Positions 34,582 through 43,703 of a stretch of DNA of 64,000 nt are shown here, piece after piece (the stretch's first letter is position 1; each line of letters begins with the position of its first letter). Position numbers and translations under genes: made by a program. The notes under the pieces are model-generated. The model had not been told where the DNA came from, searched no databases, and worked only from the letters and a program-made list of their open reading frames with translations. Source of the DNA: DATFQE01 sp963738205 (GTDB lineage: Bacteria; Actinomycetota; Thermoleophilia; Gaiellales; Gaiellaceae). The stretch covers positions 806,001 through 870,000 of the forward strand of contig CAVTVQ010000006.1 in assembly GCA_963738205.1 (NCBI GenBank), given 5' to 3'.

Positions 34582-35867
34582 CGCTCTGGGCCGGACGCGT
34601 CGGCGGCGCGGTCGCCGCCGAGGTGGCCGAGTTCCTCGCCGCCGAGGACGCCGAGCTGCTCCCCTACGACTGCGCGGCCACCGCCGTCCACGCCGCGCGG
34701 CTACACGCCGCCGGCCTGCTCGACGACGACGAGCTCGCCGAGGCCGAGCACGTGCTCGCGACGCTCGAGTACGAGCCCGGCGACGAGGACGTCCACACGT
34801 TGATCGAGCGCAGCCTCGGCGAGGTGGGACGCAAGCTCCAGGCCGGGCGCTCGCGGAACGACCAGGTCGCCGCGGCGCTCCGCCTGTACGTGGCAGACGC
34901 CTGCGCCGAGGCGGTCGAGGCCGTCGAGACGCTCGCCCAGACCCTGCTCGACCGCGCCGAGGAGGAGGCCGAGACACCGGTGCCCGGCTACACGCACCTG
35001 CAGCGCGCACAGCCGGTGACGCTCGGCCATCACCTGCTCGCCTGGGTCGAGATGCTCGACCGCGACCGGGCGCGCTTCCGCTTCGCTCGTGACGCGTCGC
35101 TGCCGTCACCGCTCGGCGCGGCCGCGGTCGCCGGCTCGACGCTCGACCTCCCCCCGCCGCCCGGCCCGACGGCCGCCAACTCGCTCGACGCTGTCGCCGA
35201 CCGCGACTTCGCTCTCGACTACCTCTACGCCTGCGCGGTCCTGTTCGGCCACCTCTCGCGGATCGGCGAAGAGGTGACCCTGTGGGTCTCGAGCGAGTTC
35301 GGCTTCGCGCGGCTCCCGGAGGAGGCCGCGACCGGTTCGTCGCTCATGCCGCAGAAGCTGAACCCCGACGTCGCCGAGCTCGTTCGCGGGAAGGCGGGCA
35401 CGGCGCTCGGCCGCCTCGCCGGCCTGCTCGCGGTCGTCAAGGGCCTCCCCCTCGCCTACGACCGCGACCTCCAGGAGGACAAGGCGCCGGTCTTCGCGGC
35501 CCGCCGGGACACGCGCGGCGGACTCGCCGCCCTCCGCATTCTCCTCGCCGGCCTCGACTTCGACCGAGAACGCATGGTCGCCGCCTGCGCCGATCCGCTC
35601 CTGCGGGCCACCGACGCGGCCGAGGAGCTCGTCCGCGGCGGCATGCCGTTTCGGGACGCGCACGAGCAAGTGGCGCAGGCGGTGCGGGACGGCACGTTCG
35701 TTCCCCCAGCAAACGAACCGCCCCGCTCAGCGCCCGGGCCCGCCGGGGTCGCCGAGGCGCTTGCCTCGGCGCGAGCGCGTTTCTCAGGTCATGCGGGAAT
35801 CCGCCTGACGGCGTCGGCCCCTCGTCCGACACGGACTGTCACCTCGACCTCGAGCCACCCGACGTAG
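34578..35867 (+). CDS. argH: Argininosuccinate lyase
   Basis: 429 aa from GTG at 34578, overlapping argG by 4 bp. The fumarase-superfamily signature GSSLMPQKLNPDV is intact, with HLQRAQPVTLGHH and ANSLDAVADRDF. It releases fumarate and arginine. The segment before ANSLDAVADRDF is Pro-rich (DLPPPPGP) and differs from typical ArgH. The last 26 codons overlap a convergent zinc-ribbon gene and look non-conserved. Confidence 0.95.
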   Translation: MTLWAGRVGGAVAAEVAEFLAAEDAELLPYDCAATAVHAARLHAAGLLDDDELAEAEHVLATLEYEPGDEDVHTLIERSLGEVGRKLQAGRSRNDQVAAALRLYVADACAEAVEAVETLAQTLLDRAEEEAETPVPGYTHLQRAQPVTLGHHLLAWVEMLDRDRARFRFARDASLPSPLGAAAVAGSTLDLPPPPGPTAANSLDAVADRDFALDYLYACAVLFGHLSRIGEEVTLWVSSEFGFARLPEEAATGSSLMPQKLNPDVAELVRGKAGTALGRLAGLLAVVKGLPLAYDRDLQEDKAPVFAARRDTRGGLAALRILLAGLDFDRERMVAACADPLLRATDAAEELVRGGMPFRDAHEQVAQAVRDGTFVPPANEPPRSAPGPAGVAEALASARARFSGHAGIRLTASAPRPTRTVTSTSSHPT

Positions 35868-36019
35868 CCGCAGTTGGGGCAGCCCGGGTTCCGGGCCGTG
35901 GTGCTGCCTTTCACGGGCTTCGGATAGGTCGTGCCGCATTCCAGGCACGTGACGGTCTGCGTCCCGTGCCTGCCGACCGCTCGCAGCCGATCGAGGCTCC
36001 CGATCTCGTTCCCTGACAC
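35789..36019 (-). CDS. Small zinc-ribbon protein
   Basis: 76 aa. Two CxxC knuckles, CLECGTTY and CPNCGYVGW, form a zinc ribbon, followed by an acidic strand WLEVEVTV. A 79-bp overlap with the 3' end of argH on the other strand means one of the two C-termini is unusual; the paired zinc knuckles make this gene believable. Role unknown, possibly nucleic-acid or protein binding. Confidence 0.6.
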   Translation of the reverse strand: MSGNEIGSLDRLRAVGRHGTQTVTCLECGTTYPKPVKGSTTARNPGCPNCGYVGWLEVEVTVRVGRGADAVRRIPA

Positions 36020-36080
36020 CGTGCTCTCCTTCTCCCGTCGTTCCCGACCCCGGGTATGAGACGGAGAAGCGGCGAATGTC

Positions 36081-37598
36081 TTACAGGATCGGGCAGCTGC
36101 CGAGCGCGGCGCCGCGACTCAGGTAGCCGGCGAGCTCGCTGCGCGGGATGACCAGCGTGTTGCCGTCGAGGCAGATGATGACCTTGTCCTGCGTCGGCGG
36201 CGGAAGTGGAGGAGGAGGCGGCGTCACCGGCGGGGGTGTGGGAGCAGGCGGCGGCGGTGCGGGAGGCGGCGGCGGGGGCGGCGGAGTCGACGTCGCGGGC
36301 GGCGGCGGTGGTACCGGCGCCGGCGGTGACGGTGGTGACGGTGGTGCCGGCGACGGAGGCGAATGCGGCGGCGGCGGCGTGCTGTCGCGGGGCGAGCGGC
36401 TCGCCGGGTCGGTCGGCGCCGACGACGAATCCGCCGCCGGGGTCGAGGCGGCTGCCGGCGACGTCTGCGCGGCAAAGGCGCTCCCAGCGGTGCCCGTGGC
36501 CCGTCGCGTCGCACGCGTTCGGACCGCTGCCGTCCTTCGCGTCACCGTTCGAGGTCGAGCCGGCCCTGCCTGCGCAGGCGCCGTCTGCTGCACCTGAGGC
36601 GCGGGGCGCTCGGCCTTCGCGCTGGTCGTCCCGTCACCGCCGGCGACCAACACGCCCACGGCGACGATGGTTGCGAGGGTCGCGAAACCGCCGGCTGCGA
36701 CCCCGACCACGACGGGCGCGTGCGCAAGCGCGTTGCCTACACCGGCCACGCTGCCGTGGCCTGACGCCGCGGCGACCGCTCCGGCGCCCGCAGCCGCAGC
36801 TCCCGCAACGACCGCCGCGGCGTCGACGAGGCGGTCGGGCGGAGGCATCAGTGCGAGCCCGGCGAGGATCTGGGCCGGCGAGGCGTACAGGCCCTTGCTC
36901 TGCTGGCAGCGCGGGCACGACTCGACGTGACGCTGCACCTGGAGGCGCCCCTCCCTGGTCGGCTCCGCCCTGAAGGTCGTGGCGATCCCGTCGAGGTCCG
37001 CGCAGCGGTCACGCCCGTGGCGCAGGAGCAGCGAGGTCGCGACCGCCCGCTCGAGCGCGGCGCGCAGCCGCGTCAGGCGTGTGTAGACGGCGCCTCGGCG
37101 CAGCCCGAGGCTGTCAGCGAGCTCGTCGGCGCTCAGCCCGCGGCGAACATGCAGGTCGAGCAGGGCGTACTCCTCGGGCTTGAGCTCTGCCGCCGACGTC
37201 CAGACGAGCTCGGCGAGCTCCTTCGTCTCGACCACTTCGGACGGGTCGAACGCCTCCACGTCCTCGAGCTCCGCGAGTCCGAGCCCGAGGCCGTCGTTCG
37301 TCGTCACGCGGGTGCGCAGTCGCAGCTCGTCGAGCGAGAGGTTGCGCGCGATCCCGAAGAGCCAGGCCCTGACGTTCGCGGGCCGCACGCCCTTGTGCAG
37401 CGCGGGCCACGCGCGCGTGAATGTGTTCTGGACGACGTCCGCAGCGCCCTCGCGGTCGCGCAGCATCCGCAGAGAGAAGTCGTAGAGCGCGGCGTAGTGA
37501 CGCTCGTAGAGCGTCCCGAACGCCTCCTTGTCCCCTACCCCCGCCCGCGCCCCGAGTGCTTCGTCGGACTCATGCGCTGGGCGGCCTGCCATCGACAT
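36081..37598 (-). CDS. ECF sigma factor fused to zinc anti-sigma motif, membrane helix and Pro-rich tail
   Basis: 505 aa. Sigma2 region about residues 26-95 (DREGAADVVQNTFTRAW, VRAWLFGIARN) and sigma4 about 135-190 (LSADELADSLGLRRGAVYTRL). Then comes H224-x3-C228-x2-C231 (HVESCPRC), the zinc motif of ZAS anti-sigma domains, a membrane helix at about 296-320, a long Pro/Ala/Thr linker with runs of proline (about 400-470) and a final Cys-containing segment (about 473-505). It thus carries its own tether and probable regulator. A membrane-held sigma factor freed or changed by an outside signal is inference; similar C-terminally extended ECF groups exist in Actinobacteria. Confidence 0.85.
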   Translation of the reverse strand: MSMAGRPAHESDEALGARAGVGDKEAFGTLYERHYAALYDFSLRMLRDREGAADVVQNTFTRAWPALHKGVRPANVRAWLFGIARNLSLDELRLRTRVTTNDGLGLGLAELEDVEAFDPSEVVETKELAELVWTSAAELKPEEYALLDLHVRRGLSADELADSLGLRRGAVYTRLTRLRAALERAVATSLLLRHGRDRCADLDGIATTFRAEPTREGRLQVQRHVESCPRCQQSKGLYASPAQILAGLALMPPPDRLVDAAAVVAGAAAAGAGAVAAASGHGSVAGVGNALAHAPVVVGVAAGGFATLATIVAVGVLVAGGDGTTSAKAERPAPQVQQTAPAQAGPARPRTVTRRTAAVRTRATRRATGTAGSAFAAQTSPAAASTPAADSSSAPTDPASRSPRDSTPPPPHSPPSPAPPSPPSPPAPVPPPPPATSTPPPPPPPPAPPPPAPTPPPVTPPPPPLPPPTQDKVIICLDGNTLVIPRSELAGYLSRGAALGSCPIL

Positions 37599-37665
37599 CT
37601 GACGCCTTTCGGCGATCTTGACCCGCCGATAGTAGGCCGCTTATGCGGCGAAACACAATCTCGCG

Positions 37666-38340
37666 TCAGGAGGCGAAGAGCGTCAGGTCGGGCTCACGCT
37701 CGCCGCGGAGCACCTCGAGGTCGACCTCGACGCACGCCAGGCCGCGGGACTCCGCGAGGGTGCGGGCCTGCGGCTTGACTACCTGCCCGACGAGAATTCC
37801 TCGACAGGCGACTCGGGCGGCGTCGACGCGGATGCAGTCGAGGTAGCGGCCGAGCTGCTCGACCGCCTCGATCGTCGCGACGCGTTTGACCTCGACGGCG
37901 ACCCAACCGCCGTCGGCATCGCGACACATCAGGTCGACCGGCCCGACGTCCGTCGGCCACTCGCGCCGGTCGAGCGTCAGCCCGTCCTCGACGACCTCCG
38001 GCCGCGCGGCGAGCTCGGCCTGCAGATGGTGTTCGACGCCGTCCTTCTCCAGCGCCGCCGCCTCGCCCATCTCGTGCTGGGCCTCGCTGAGGACCTCCGC
38101 GATCCGAATCTCGAGGCGATCTTCGCTCTTGCCCGCACGCTTGCGGACCACGATCGTGCCGTCGCCCTCTTCGATCACCGTCGGCGGCGTCATCCAGTTC
38201 AACGGCTTGTACCCGCCCGCGTCCGCGTGGACGAGCACGGAACCGTCCGACTTGAGCATCAGCAGGCGCGTCGACTCCGGCAGGACGGCATTGAGCCGGC
38301 CGGAGTAGACGACCTCGCAGCGAGCGACGATCAGGCGCAC
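37666..38340 (-). CDS. nucS: Mismatch-specific endonuclease NucS/EndoMS
   Basis: 224 aa from GTG at 38340. N-terminal beta domain (RLIVARCEVVYSGRL, LNWMTPP) and C-terminal nuclease domain with GPVDLMCRD, the VAVEVKR catalytic E-x-K and QLGRYLDCI. It ends DLTLFAS, which looks like a sliding-clamp-binding DLxLF tail. NucS cuts mismatched DNA and replaces MutSL in many archaea and Actinobacteria. It is separated by 67 bp from the upstream edge of the sigma-factor gene. Confidence 0.93.
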   Translation of the reverse strand: MRLIVARCEVVYSGRLNAVLPESTRLLMLKSDGSVLVHADAGGYKPLNWMTPPTVIEEGDGTIVVRKRAGKSEDRLEIRIAEVLSEAQHEMGEAAALEKDGVEHHLQAELAARPEVVEDGLTLDRREWPTDVGPVDLMCRDADGGWVAVEVKRVATIEAVEQLGRYLDCIRVDAARVACRGILVGQVVKPQARTLAESRGLACVEVDLEVLRGEREPDLTLFAS

Positions 38341-38378
38341 GGCGCAGGACCGTACAGTCCGTTTCGGACACGGCCGGT

Positions 38379-39659
38379 CTAGGGGCGGTGGAGGCCCTTC
38401 AGCGCGTCGAGGATGCCGCCCGTCCCGGCCGCGCGAGCCTTCCCGGCCTTCGCTCCGCGGATCATTTCCTCGTGCTGAAGTGCGTCTTTCCTGCCCGCGT
38501 TGACGTTCTTGACGACGAAGTTGGAGCGCAGCGCGGCCTCGAACTTGCCGAGCTTCTTGGCGTTCTTCACGAACCACGCCTCGAGCGACTGCTTGAGCTC
38601 GTCGTTCATCGTCTTGTAGTCGCCGCCGGTGGCGTAGCTGCGGAGCTTCTGCGCCCCGCGGAGGTACTTGAGCTTGGTGGCGTCGTCCAACGTCTCGCTC
38701 TTCACGACAATGAGGGCGTTGTTCATGTGCATGAGCGCCCAGTCTCTGAAGGCCGCGAACTGGTCGTACGTGTTCATCGCGTCGTAGAGCACCAGGTCGT
38801 CCATCAGGATCCCGCTGCCCCGTGCCGACCCAGGCTTGACCGACTGTTTGGCCATGTTGCTCAGCGTCGCTCCCGCACCGCTGTGTCCGGCCATCGATAT
38901 GCGGCCCACCGTGGGCGCCACAGCCGCGTCCTTGCCGGCGACGTCCTTCCAGACGTGCTCGGCCTGGAGCCGGTCCACGACCTTGTGCGTGTACGTGTGC
39001 GAGTCGAAGTTGTAGTCGCCCGCCTTCCCGAACTGCGATTTCAGCCCGCCCTGGGGCAGGACGATCACGGTCTGCGTCAGTCCGCTGTCCTCGAGTTGCT
39101 GCGACGCGTCGTCGAGGGCGACGTCGCGAACGGGCGCCACGTCCTTCTCGTCGATGCCCTGTCGCAGCGTCTCGACGCCCGGCTTCCCCTTTGGCCTGTC
39201 CTTGAGCTTCGGCAGCGTCCGCCAGCCCGCGAACGGGCGGTGCTTGCCCTCGGTGTAGCCGTGGAGAAAGACGAGTACCTCGATCGGCTTCCCGGCGTCG
39301 AGCGTCTTGGGCACGAGCACGATCGCGCGGTCCTTGGCCGACTCCGGCGTGAGCGCTGCGATCTCGCGATCGTCCGGCAGGCCCTCGCCGAAACCTTCGA
39401 GCGGGATGCGTCGAATCGACTTGAGCCTCCCGGTCGGCCGCTCGTCCGCGTTCCATGCATAGCCGTCCTGTACGACGTTGGACCACCCGAGCTTCCTCTG
39501 CAGCGCCGGCCCGGTAGGCGAGAGCAGCGTGGCGACGGCACGATTGCCGGCTCCCGCCTGAAGGTCGAGCAGCGACGTGGCCGGAGAGGGCCGCAGCGGG
39601 TCGGCCGCGGTTTGCCGTCGGCGGGCGACCTTTACCCCTTGCTTCGCGAGCCGTGACAC
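38379..39659 (-). CDS. Alpha/beta-hydrolase with injection-system-like N-terminal motif
   Basis: 426 aa from GTG at 39659, with GGAG nine bases upstream; no other start lies in the gap after the hydrolase gene. Residues 29-46 read SLLDLQAGAGNRAVATLL, the L-x-LQ-x3-GNRAV-x-LL motif often found at the front of proteins linked to extracellular contractile injection systems (commonly with DUF4157). ALQRK follows. There is no signal peptide. The rest has FLHGYTEGKHRPF and a nucleophile elbow GHSGAG (Ser260), so a serine hydrolase/esterase is likely. The C-terminal 100 residues are basic and helical. Substrate unknown. Confidence 0.65.
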   Translation of the reverse strand: MSRLAKQGVKVARRRQTAADPLRPSPATSLLDLQAGAGNRAVATLLSPTGPALQRKLGWSNVVQDGYAWNADERPTGRLKSIRRIPLEGFGEGLPDDREIAALTPESAKDRAIVLVPKTLDAGKPIEVLVFLHGYTEGKHRPFAGWRTLPKLKDRPKGKPGVETLRQGIDEKDVAPVRDVALDDASQQLEDSGLTQTVIVLPQGGLKSQFGKAGDYNFDSHTYTHKVVDRLQAEHVWKDVAGKDAAVAPTVGRISMAGHSGAGATLSNMAKQSVKPGSARGSGILMDDLVLYDAMNTYDQFAAFRDWALMHMNNALIVVKSETLDDATKLKYLRGAQKLRSYATGGDYKTMNDELKQSLEAWFVKNAKKLGKFEAALRSNFVVKNVNAGRKDALQHEEMIRGAKAGKARAAGTGGILDALKGLHRP

Positions 39660-39744
39660 CCGTTCGTGCTCCAGTCTTCGGACGGGTTCACGATAGTCCC
39701 CGCGCTCCGCACGTCCAAGGTCCGGGTCAGCGCTGCTGTTCCGG

Positions 39745-40494
39745 TTAGCTGTAGCGTTCGACGAAGCCGAGCACGCGCTGCCACGCGTCCTCCGAGGCGT
39801 CGGCGTACTGCTCCTGCCGCCGGTCGAAGAAGCTGTGCGGCGCGCCTTCGTACGTGACGAGCTCGTGCTCGACGCCGGCCTCGGTGAGCGCCTGCTCGAA
39901 CGCGGCGATGTCGGCACGGGTGATTCCCTCGTCTGCCCCGCCCATCAACCCGAGAATCGGCGCGTTCAGCTCCCCGGCGCGCTGTGTGGGGCCGGGCGAT
40001 CCGTCGCGCCCCACGCCCGGCCGGCCGTAGAAGCCGACGGCGCCGGCCAGGCCGTGAGGAGCTGCGGCGGCGAGCCACGAATGGCGCCCGCCGAAGCAGA
40101 AACCGACGGTGAAGATCGCGTTGCTGGATCCGCGCAGATGGGCGACCGCCGCGCCGACGTCGTCCTGGATCCGCTCCCCGTTCGTCTGCGCAACGTGCTC
40201 CGCGTAGTCGAAGTCGTCGCCTCGCTTCCCGACTCCCGCCGTCCGGCCGAAGTAGTCGATCGCCACGGCGTGCACGCCCCGCTCGGCGAAGCGGAGGGCC
40301 AGCTCCTCGTAGAAGCGGTACAGGCCGCGGACGTCGGGGAGGATCACGACGCCGCTGCCGCTCGGCTCGTGGGGGTCGGCCGAGAAGGCCGCGAAGCGGG
40401 TCCCGTCGGCGGACTCGAGCACGAGGTCGTCGTGCGAGACGGCGGCGCCGGCGATCACCGGAATCGGGGGCAGCGAGTCGAGCTCGAAGCACAC
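39745..40494 (-). CDS. Dienelactone hydrolase family protein
   Basis: 249 aa. The Cys nucleophile lies in TVGFCFGGRHS, with the Asp in GLMGGADEGIT and the His in GAPHSFFDRR, giving the Cys-Asp-His triad of this family. It hydrolyses lactones or esters; a role in aromatic degradation is not supported by neighbours. It lies 85 bp upstream of the GNRAV-motif hydrolase on the same strand. Confidence 0.85.
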   Translation of the reverse strand: MCFELDSLPPIPVIAGAAVSHDDLVLESADGTRFAAFSADPHEPSGSGVVILPDVRGLYRFYEELALRFAERGVHAVAIDYFGRTAGVGKRGDDFDYAEHVAQTNGERIQDDVGAAVAHLRGSSNAIFTVGFCFGGRHSWLAAAAPHGLAGAVGFYGRPGVGRDGSPGPTQRAGELNAPILGLMGGADEGITRADIAAFEQALTEAGVEHELVTYEGAPHSFFDRRQEQYADASEDAWQRVLGFVERYS

Positions 40495-40556
40495 GGCGGC
40501 CCGACCGTACCAGCGGCGCGGAGGCCGCCGAGGCGGCCTCCGCGCTGCTGCGTGGT

Positions 40557-41807
40557 TCAGTCGTCGAAGTGGCGGACGACCTCACGGGCGGTCCGCCGCC
40601 CGAGCTGCTCGCCGTCATCCATCGACTTGCGGAAATGGAGCCCGCCGTAGATGCGGGCGAGCTTGACCTCGGCCCTGATGTCCCTGAGCTGGTCGAAGTG
40701 GCGCGTCGTGCCTGTCACGGTGCTGTCGACGTCCATCGCCACGCGGTCGGTGCCGAAGTACGCGGCCACCCCGTGCGTCACGCCGCCGGTCACGCAGGCG
40801 TGGCCCGACGGGTACTCGGGATGGTTGCCGGCAACGAGGTGCGTCCAGGTCGGCTCGGCAGCCGTGTCGGGATTGCCGTCGGTCGCCGCTCGCTGGATCG
40901 CGTGTACGGGCCGCCAGAAGTTGAAGTAGTACTTCGCCTCCCAGCACCCGATCGCGCTGTCGCCGCCGGCCACATGCGCCATCGCCAGCAGTCGCGCCGT
41001 GTCGTCGACGTCGAGCCGGCGCGCCAGAGCGAGATTGCGGACGGCTCGGCTCAGCTGGACCATGGTCTGCTCGGTCCAGAACCGCACCATCGTGGTCTCG
41101 TCGGCCGACCGGACCGGGCTGTCGACCCGGCCGTACGCCTTCACCTCGTTGAAGTCCTCGGTGTACGAGTCGCTCGTCAGCGGGTCAGGCCCGCCCGGCC
41201 GGAACCGCGCCGGATCGTCGAACGTGAGCGGCCGAACCTGCTTCAGCTTGACGTCGACCGGCTGGGTCGGCGGCGGTGCAAGCGGCTCGAAGACGCCCGG
41301 GCCGACGGGCGGCTGCTCGAAGAGCACGACGTTGTCGAAACCGTCGTCCGATCGCAGGGCGACGTATGCGCCCGCGAGCGCACGTCCGAGTCGAATGCCG
41401 TTCGTCTTGCGCGGACCGTCGGCGATCCCGGTCAGGAAGGCGGTGTACGCCGTCTCGACCGTCGAGGCCTGGCTCGGAACCCTGGCTACCAGCACTCCGC
41501 GAGCTGCGGCAGCGACCGCGGCGTCCACGGACGTCGGGCCGAACTTGCGAATCGAGACCATGAACGCGTCGTCGTCGCCTCGCGCCGAGAGGACGGCGTC
41601 GTAGACGGCGGCTTGGACGAGCCCGAGGAGAACCTCGGAGCTGGCGGGCGTGCGTCCTGCGGAAATGGCATTCGTCGCGATCAGGTTCCACTCGGTGACG
41701 GCGTTCGGTTGCGCCGGACCGGAATGCTTCGCGCTGAGTCGGTCGGCCTGCGCGGCCGGGACGAGTAGCACGGCGACGGCGACGACCGCCGTGACAAGCC
41801 TGAGCAT
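40557..41807 (-). CDS. Secreted vanadium-dependent haloperoxidase-like (PAP2 superfamily) protein
   Basis: 416 aa. Signal peptide of about 21 residues (cleavage near AQA-DRL). The vanadate/phosphate-binding triad is complete: KYYFNFWRP, PEYPSGHA and ARIYGGLHFRKSMDDG, which matches vanadium chloro/bromoperoxidases rather than plain phosphatases. It could oxidise halides with peroxide outside the cell or act as a phosphatase; the sequence cannot separate these. Confidence 0.82.
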   Translation of the reverse strand: MLRLVTAVVAVAVLLVPAAQADRLSAKHSGPAQPNAVTEWNLIATNAISAGRTPASSEVLLGLVQAAVYDAVLSARGDDDAFMVSIRKFGPTSVDAAVAAAARGVLVARVPSQASTVETAYTAFLTGIADGPRKTNGIRLGRALAGAYVALRSDDGFDNVVLFEQPPVGPGVFEPLAPPPTQPVDVKLKQVRPLTFDDPARFRPGGPDPLTSDSYTEDFNEVKAYGRVDSPVRSADETTMVRFWTEQTMVQLSRAVRNLALARRLDVDDTARLLAMAHVAGGDSAIGCWEAKYYFNFWRPVHAIQRAATDGNPDTAAEPTWTHLVAGNHPEYPSGHACVTGGVTHGVAAYFGTDRVAMDVDSTVTGTTRHFDQLRDIRAEVKLARIYGGLHFRKSMDDGEQLGRRTAREVVRHFDD

Positions 41808-41895
41808 GTCGGTACTCCCTTCCGTCGTTTGCCACTCGATCGTCCGTCGGGGGCGAATTGGAGTCCATGCGTCATTCGTCGTATCTTTGGAGGCC

Positions 41896-42667
41896 GTGCC
41901 TGCTCTCGCGAGACGGGATGTCGAACGCCTCCTGCGCTTCGTCGGGGAGGCCGAGAGCCTCGACGGTCACGAGCCCTTCACCGGCGAGCTTCTGACCGAG
42001 CTCGGCAGGATCGTCGAGGCGGACTGGGTCGGCTACAACGAGCTCGACTGCGTGCATCGTCGTGTTCTCCTCTTCTCGCTCCGGCCCGGCGACACCGATG
42101 ACGGACCGCTCGACGAGGGGGCGTGGAAGATCCTGGACAGCCATCCGGTGTGCCGCGCCCATGAGCAGGGCGACTTCCGGACGCTCAAGCTGTCCGACTT
42201 CCTGACGCGGCGGGAGCTCCACCGCACGCAGCTGTACGCGGAGTGGTTCCGGCCGGTGGGCGTCGAGCACGAGCTCGAACTGGCGCTGCCGTCGCCGCAG
42301 TGGCACACGCGGACGTTCATCTTCGACCGCAGGGGTGGCGGCCGCGACTTCAGCGAGCGCGATCGCCTCGTCCTCGACCTGCTCAAGCCACACTTGGAGC
42401 GCCTCTGGCAGAAGGCCGAGGCGCGACGAAAGGAACGCAGCCGACCCGGTTCAGCTGACGGCCCGCGAGCGCGAGGTCCTGTCCTGGGTGGCCCACGGCA
42501 AGACGAACCCGCAGATCGCCGAGCTGCTCTGGCTCTCGCCGGCAACGGTGCGGAAGCACCTGGAGAACGTCTACGACAAGCTGGGCGTCAACACGCGCAC
42601 TGCGGCTGTCGCGCGCTTCTTCGGCGTCGAAGCGCGTTCCGGCGACGCCGCAGCCGGGCGCGGCTAA
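41896..42667 (+). pseudogene. LuxR-family regulator split by a frameshift
   Basis: From about GTG 41896 (TTG 41887 possible) the first frame encodes a sensor-like N-terminal domain of about 180 residues (VERLLRFVGEAESLDG through VLDLLKPHLERLWQKAEARR). The LuxR helix-turn-helix (QLTAREREVLSWVAHGKTN, LSPATVRKHLENVYDKLGV) lies in the +1 frame, open from before 42422 to 42667. One extra base between about 42422 and 42448 would reunite the halves; the span is 772 bp, 3n+1. A sequencing error or a true mutation would both explain it. The separate reading frames would make a sensor without a DNA-binding domain. Confidence 0.75.
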
Positions 42668-42740
42668 CCTCTCCGAGAGGAGTGTCGCGCGCGGCCGCGA
42701 AACTTCTTGAGCCGCCGTCGTCCCATCGGGGGGTGTTCGT

Positions 42741-43703
42741 ATGGCGATCGAAGAGACGCCTTCGCACGAGCAGCAACCGACCGAGGTTCGCGCCCGTCGT
42801 GCCGCAGTCGCGACCGGCGTCGGCCTCGTCTGGGCGTTCTTCCTGGCCTCGCTCGGCCTCATTCTCCTTGCGGTGCTGACGGTCGTCGCGGCCGCGGTCG
42901 TGGCCGTCGTGGCGCTCGGCCCTCGGCTGCCGCGCTACGACCTTCGCGGCGCAGCCGGCCGCGCGGGCGTGTGGACCGCGCGCCGTTCGGATGCCGGACT
43001 GCGCGCCTCGTCGGTCGGCCTCGCTCGCGCGCGTGTGAGCATGAGCGCTGCGGCGCGCACTGCCGCTGCTATCGGCCAGCGGCTCTCGGTGAGCGCCGGC
43101 CATGCCGGAAGAATCGGGGCCGCGAGAGCCGCGGCCGCCGGCCGCACCGCAGGTGGACAGACGGTGGTCGCCACGCGCCGGCTGTCGCGTGACGCGCAGC
43201 GGGTGACGCGCACGGGCATCAGCACCGCTGTCCCGGCCGTGCGAGCCGCCGCCGACCGGACAGCTGCCGCCGCGACGACGACCAAGCGTCGGCTGGAGCG
43301 CCCCGCCGACACGCAAGCTCCGTCGCTTGCGCGCGAGAGCACGTATCTGCGCCGCCAGGGCCGGGTCGACGAGGCCGTACAGGTCGCAGCGGCGGCCGTC
43401 GCGGAGTTCGACAACGCCGGCGACGCCCGCGGTCGTGCGCTCGCGGCCAACTCGCTCGGCATCGCGCTGGCACAGGCCGGCCGGCACGCCGAGGCGATCG
43501 ACGCCTTCGACACGGCGCTCGCGGTGCTCGCCGAGGTCGGCGACCGCCACCACGAAGGTCAGGTGCTGGCGAACCTCGGCTCGGTGCACCAGCGGGTCGG
43601 TGGTGACGAGGCGGCACGCTTCTGCTGGAGCAAGGCGCTCGAGCGCCTCGAGCCCGGAACGCCCGAGTCCGAGCGGACGGCCGAGCTGCTCGGCGTTCGT
43701 TGA
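42741..43703 (+). CDS. Membrane-anchored tetratricopeptide-repeat protein
   Basis: 320 aa. One long hydrophobic segment (about 23-60), an Ala/Arg-rich low-complexity linker (about 65-190), and a TPR domain at about 195-310 with NSLGIALAQAGRHAEAIDAFD and LANLGSVHQRVGGDEAA. TPR domains bind partner proteins. The gene follows the LuxR gene by 73 bp and precedes the kdp cluster; a role there is not shown. Confidence 0.7.
   Translation: MAIEETPSHEQQPTEVRARRAAVATGVGLVWAFFLASLGLILLAVLTVVAAAVVAVVALGPRLPRYDLRGAAGRAGVWTARRSDAGLRASSVGLARARVSMSAAARTAAAIGQRLSVSAGHAGRIGAARAAAAGRTAGGQTVVATRRLSRDAQRVTRTGISTAVPAVRAAADRTAAAATTTKRRLERPADTQAPSLARESTYLRRQGRVDEAVQVAAAAVAEFDNAGDARGRALAANSLGIALAQAGRHAEAIDAFDTALAVLAEVGDRHHEGQVLANLGSVHQRVGGDEAARFCWSKALERLEPGTPESERTAELLGVR

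Noticed and set aside
35789..35867. Possibility that the zinc-ribbon gene is a shadow of argH
   Set aside because: Two CxxC knuckles in a row and plausible start make it likely real; kept with reduced confidence.
36224..36514. Long Gly- and Arg-rich open frames opposite the Pro-rich sigma tail
   Set aside because: They mirror the proline codons of the sigma gene and show no independent gene signals.
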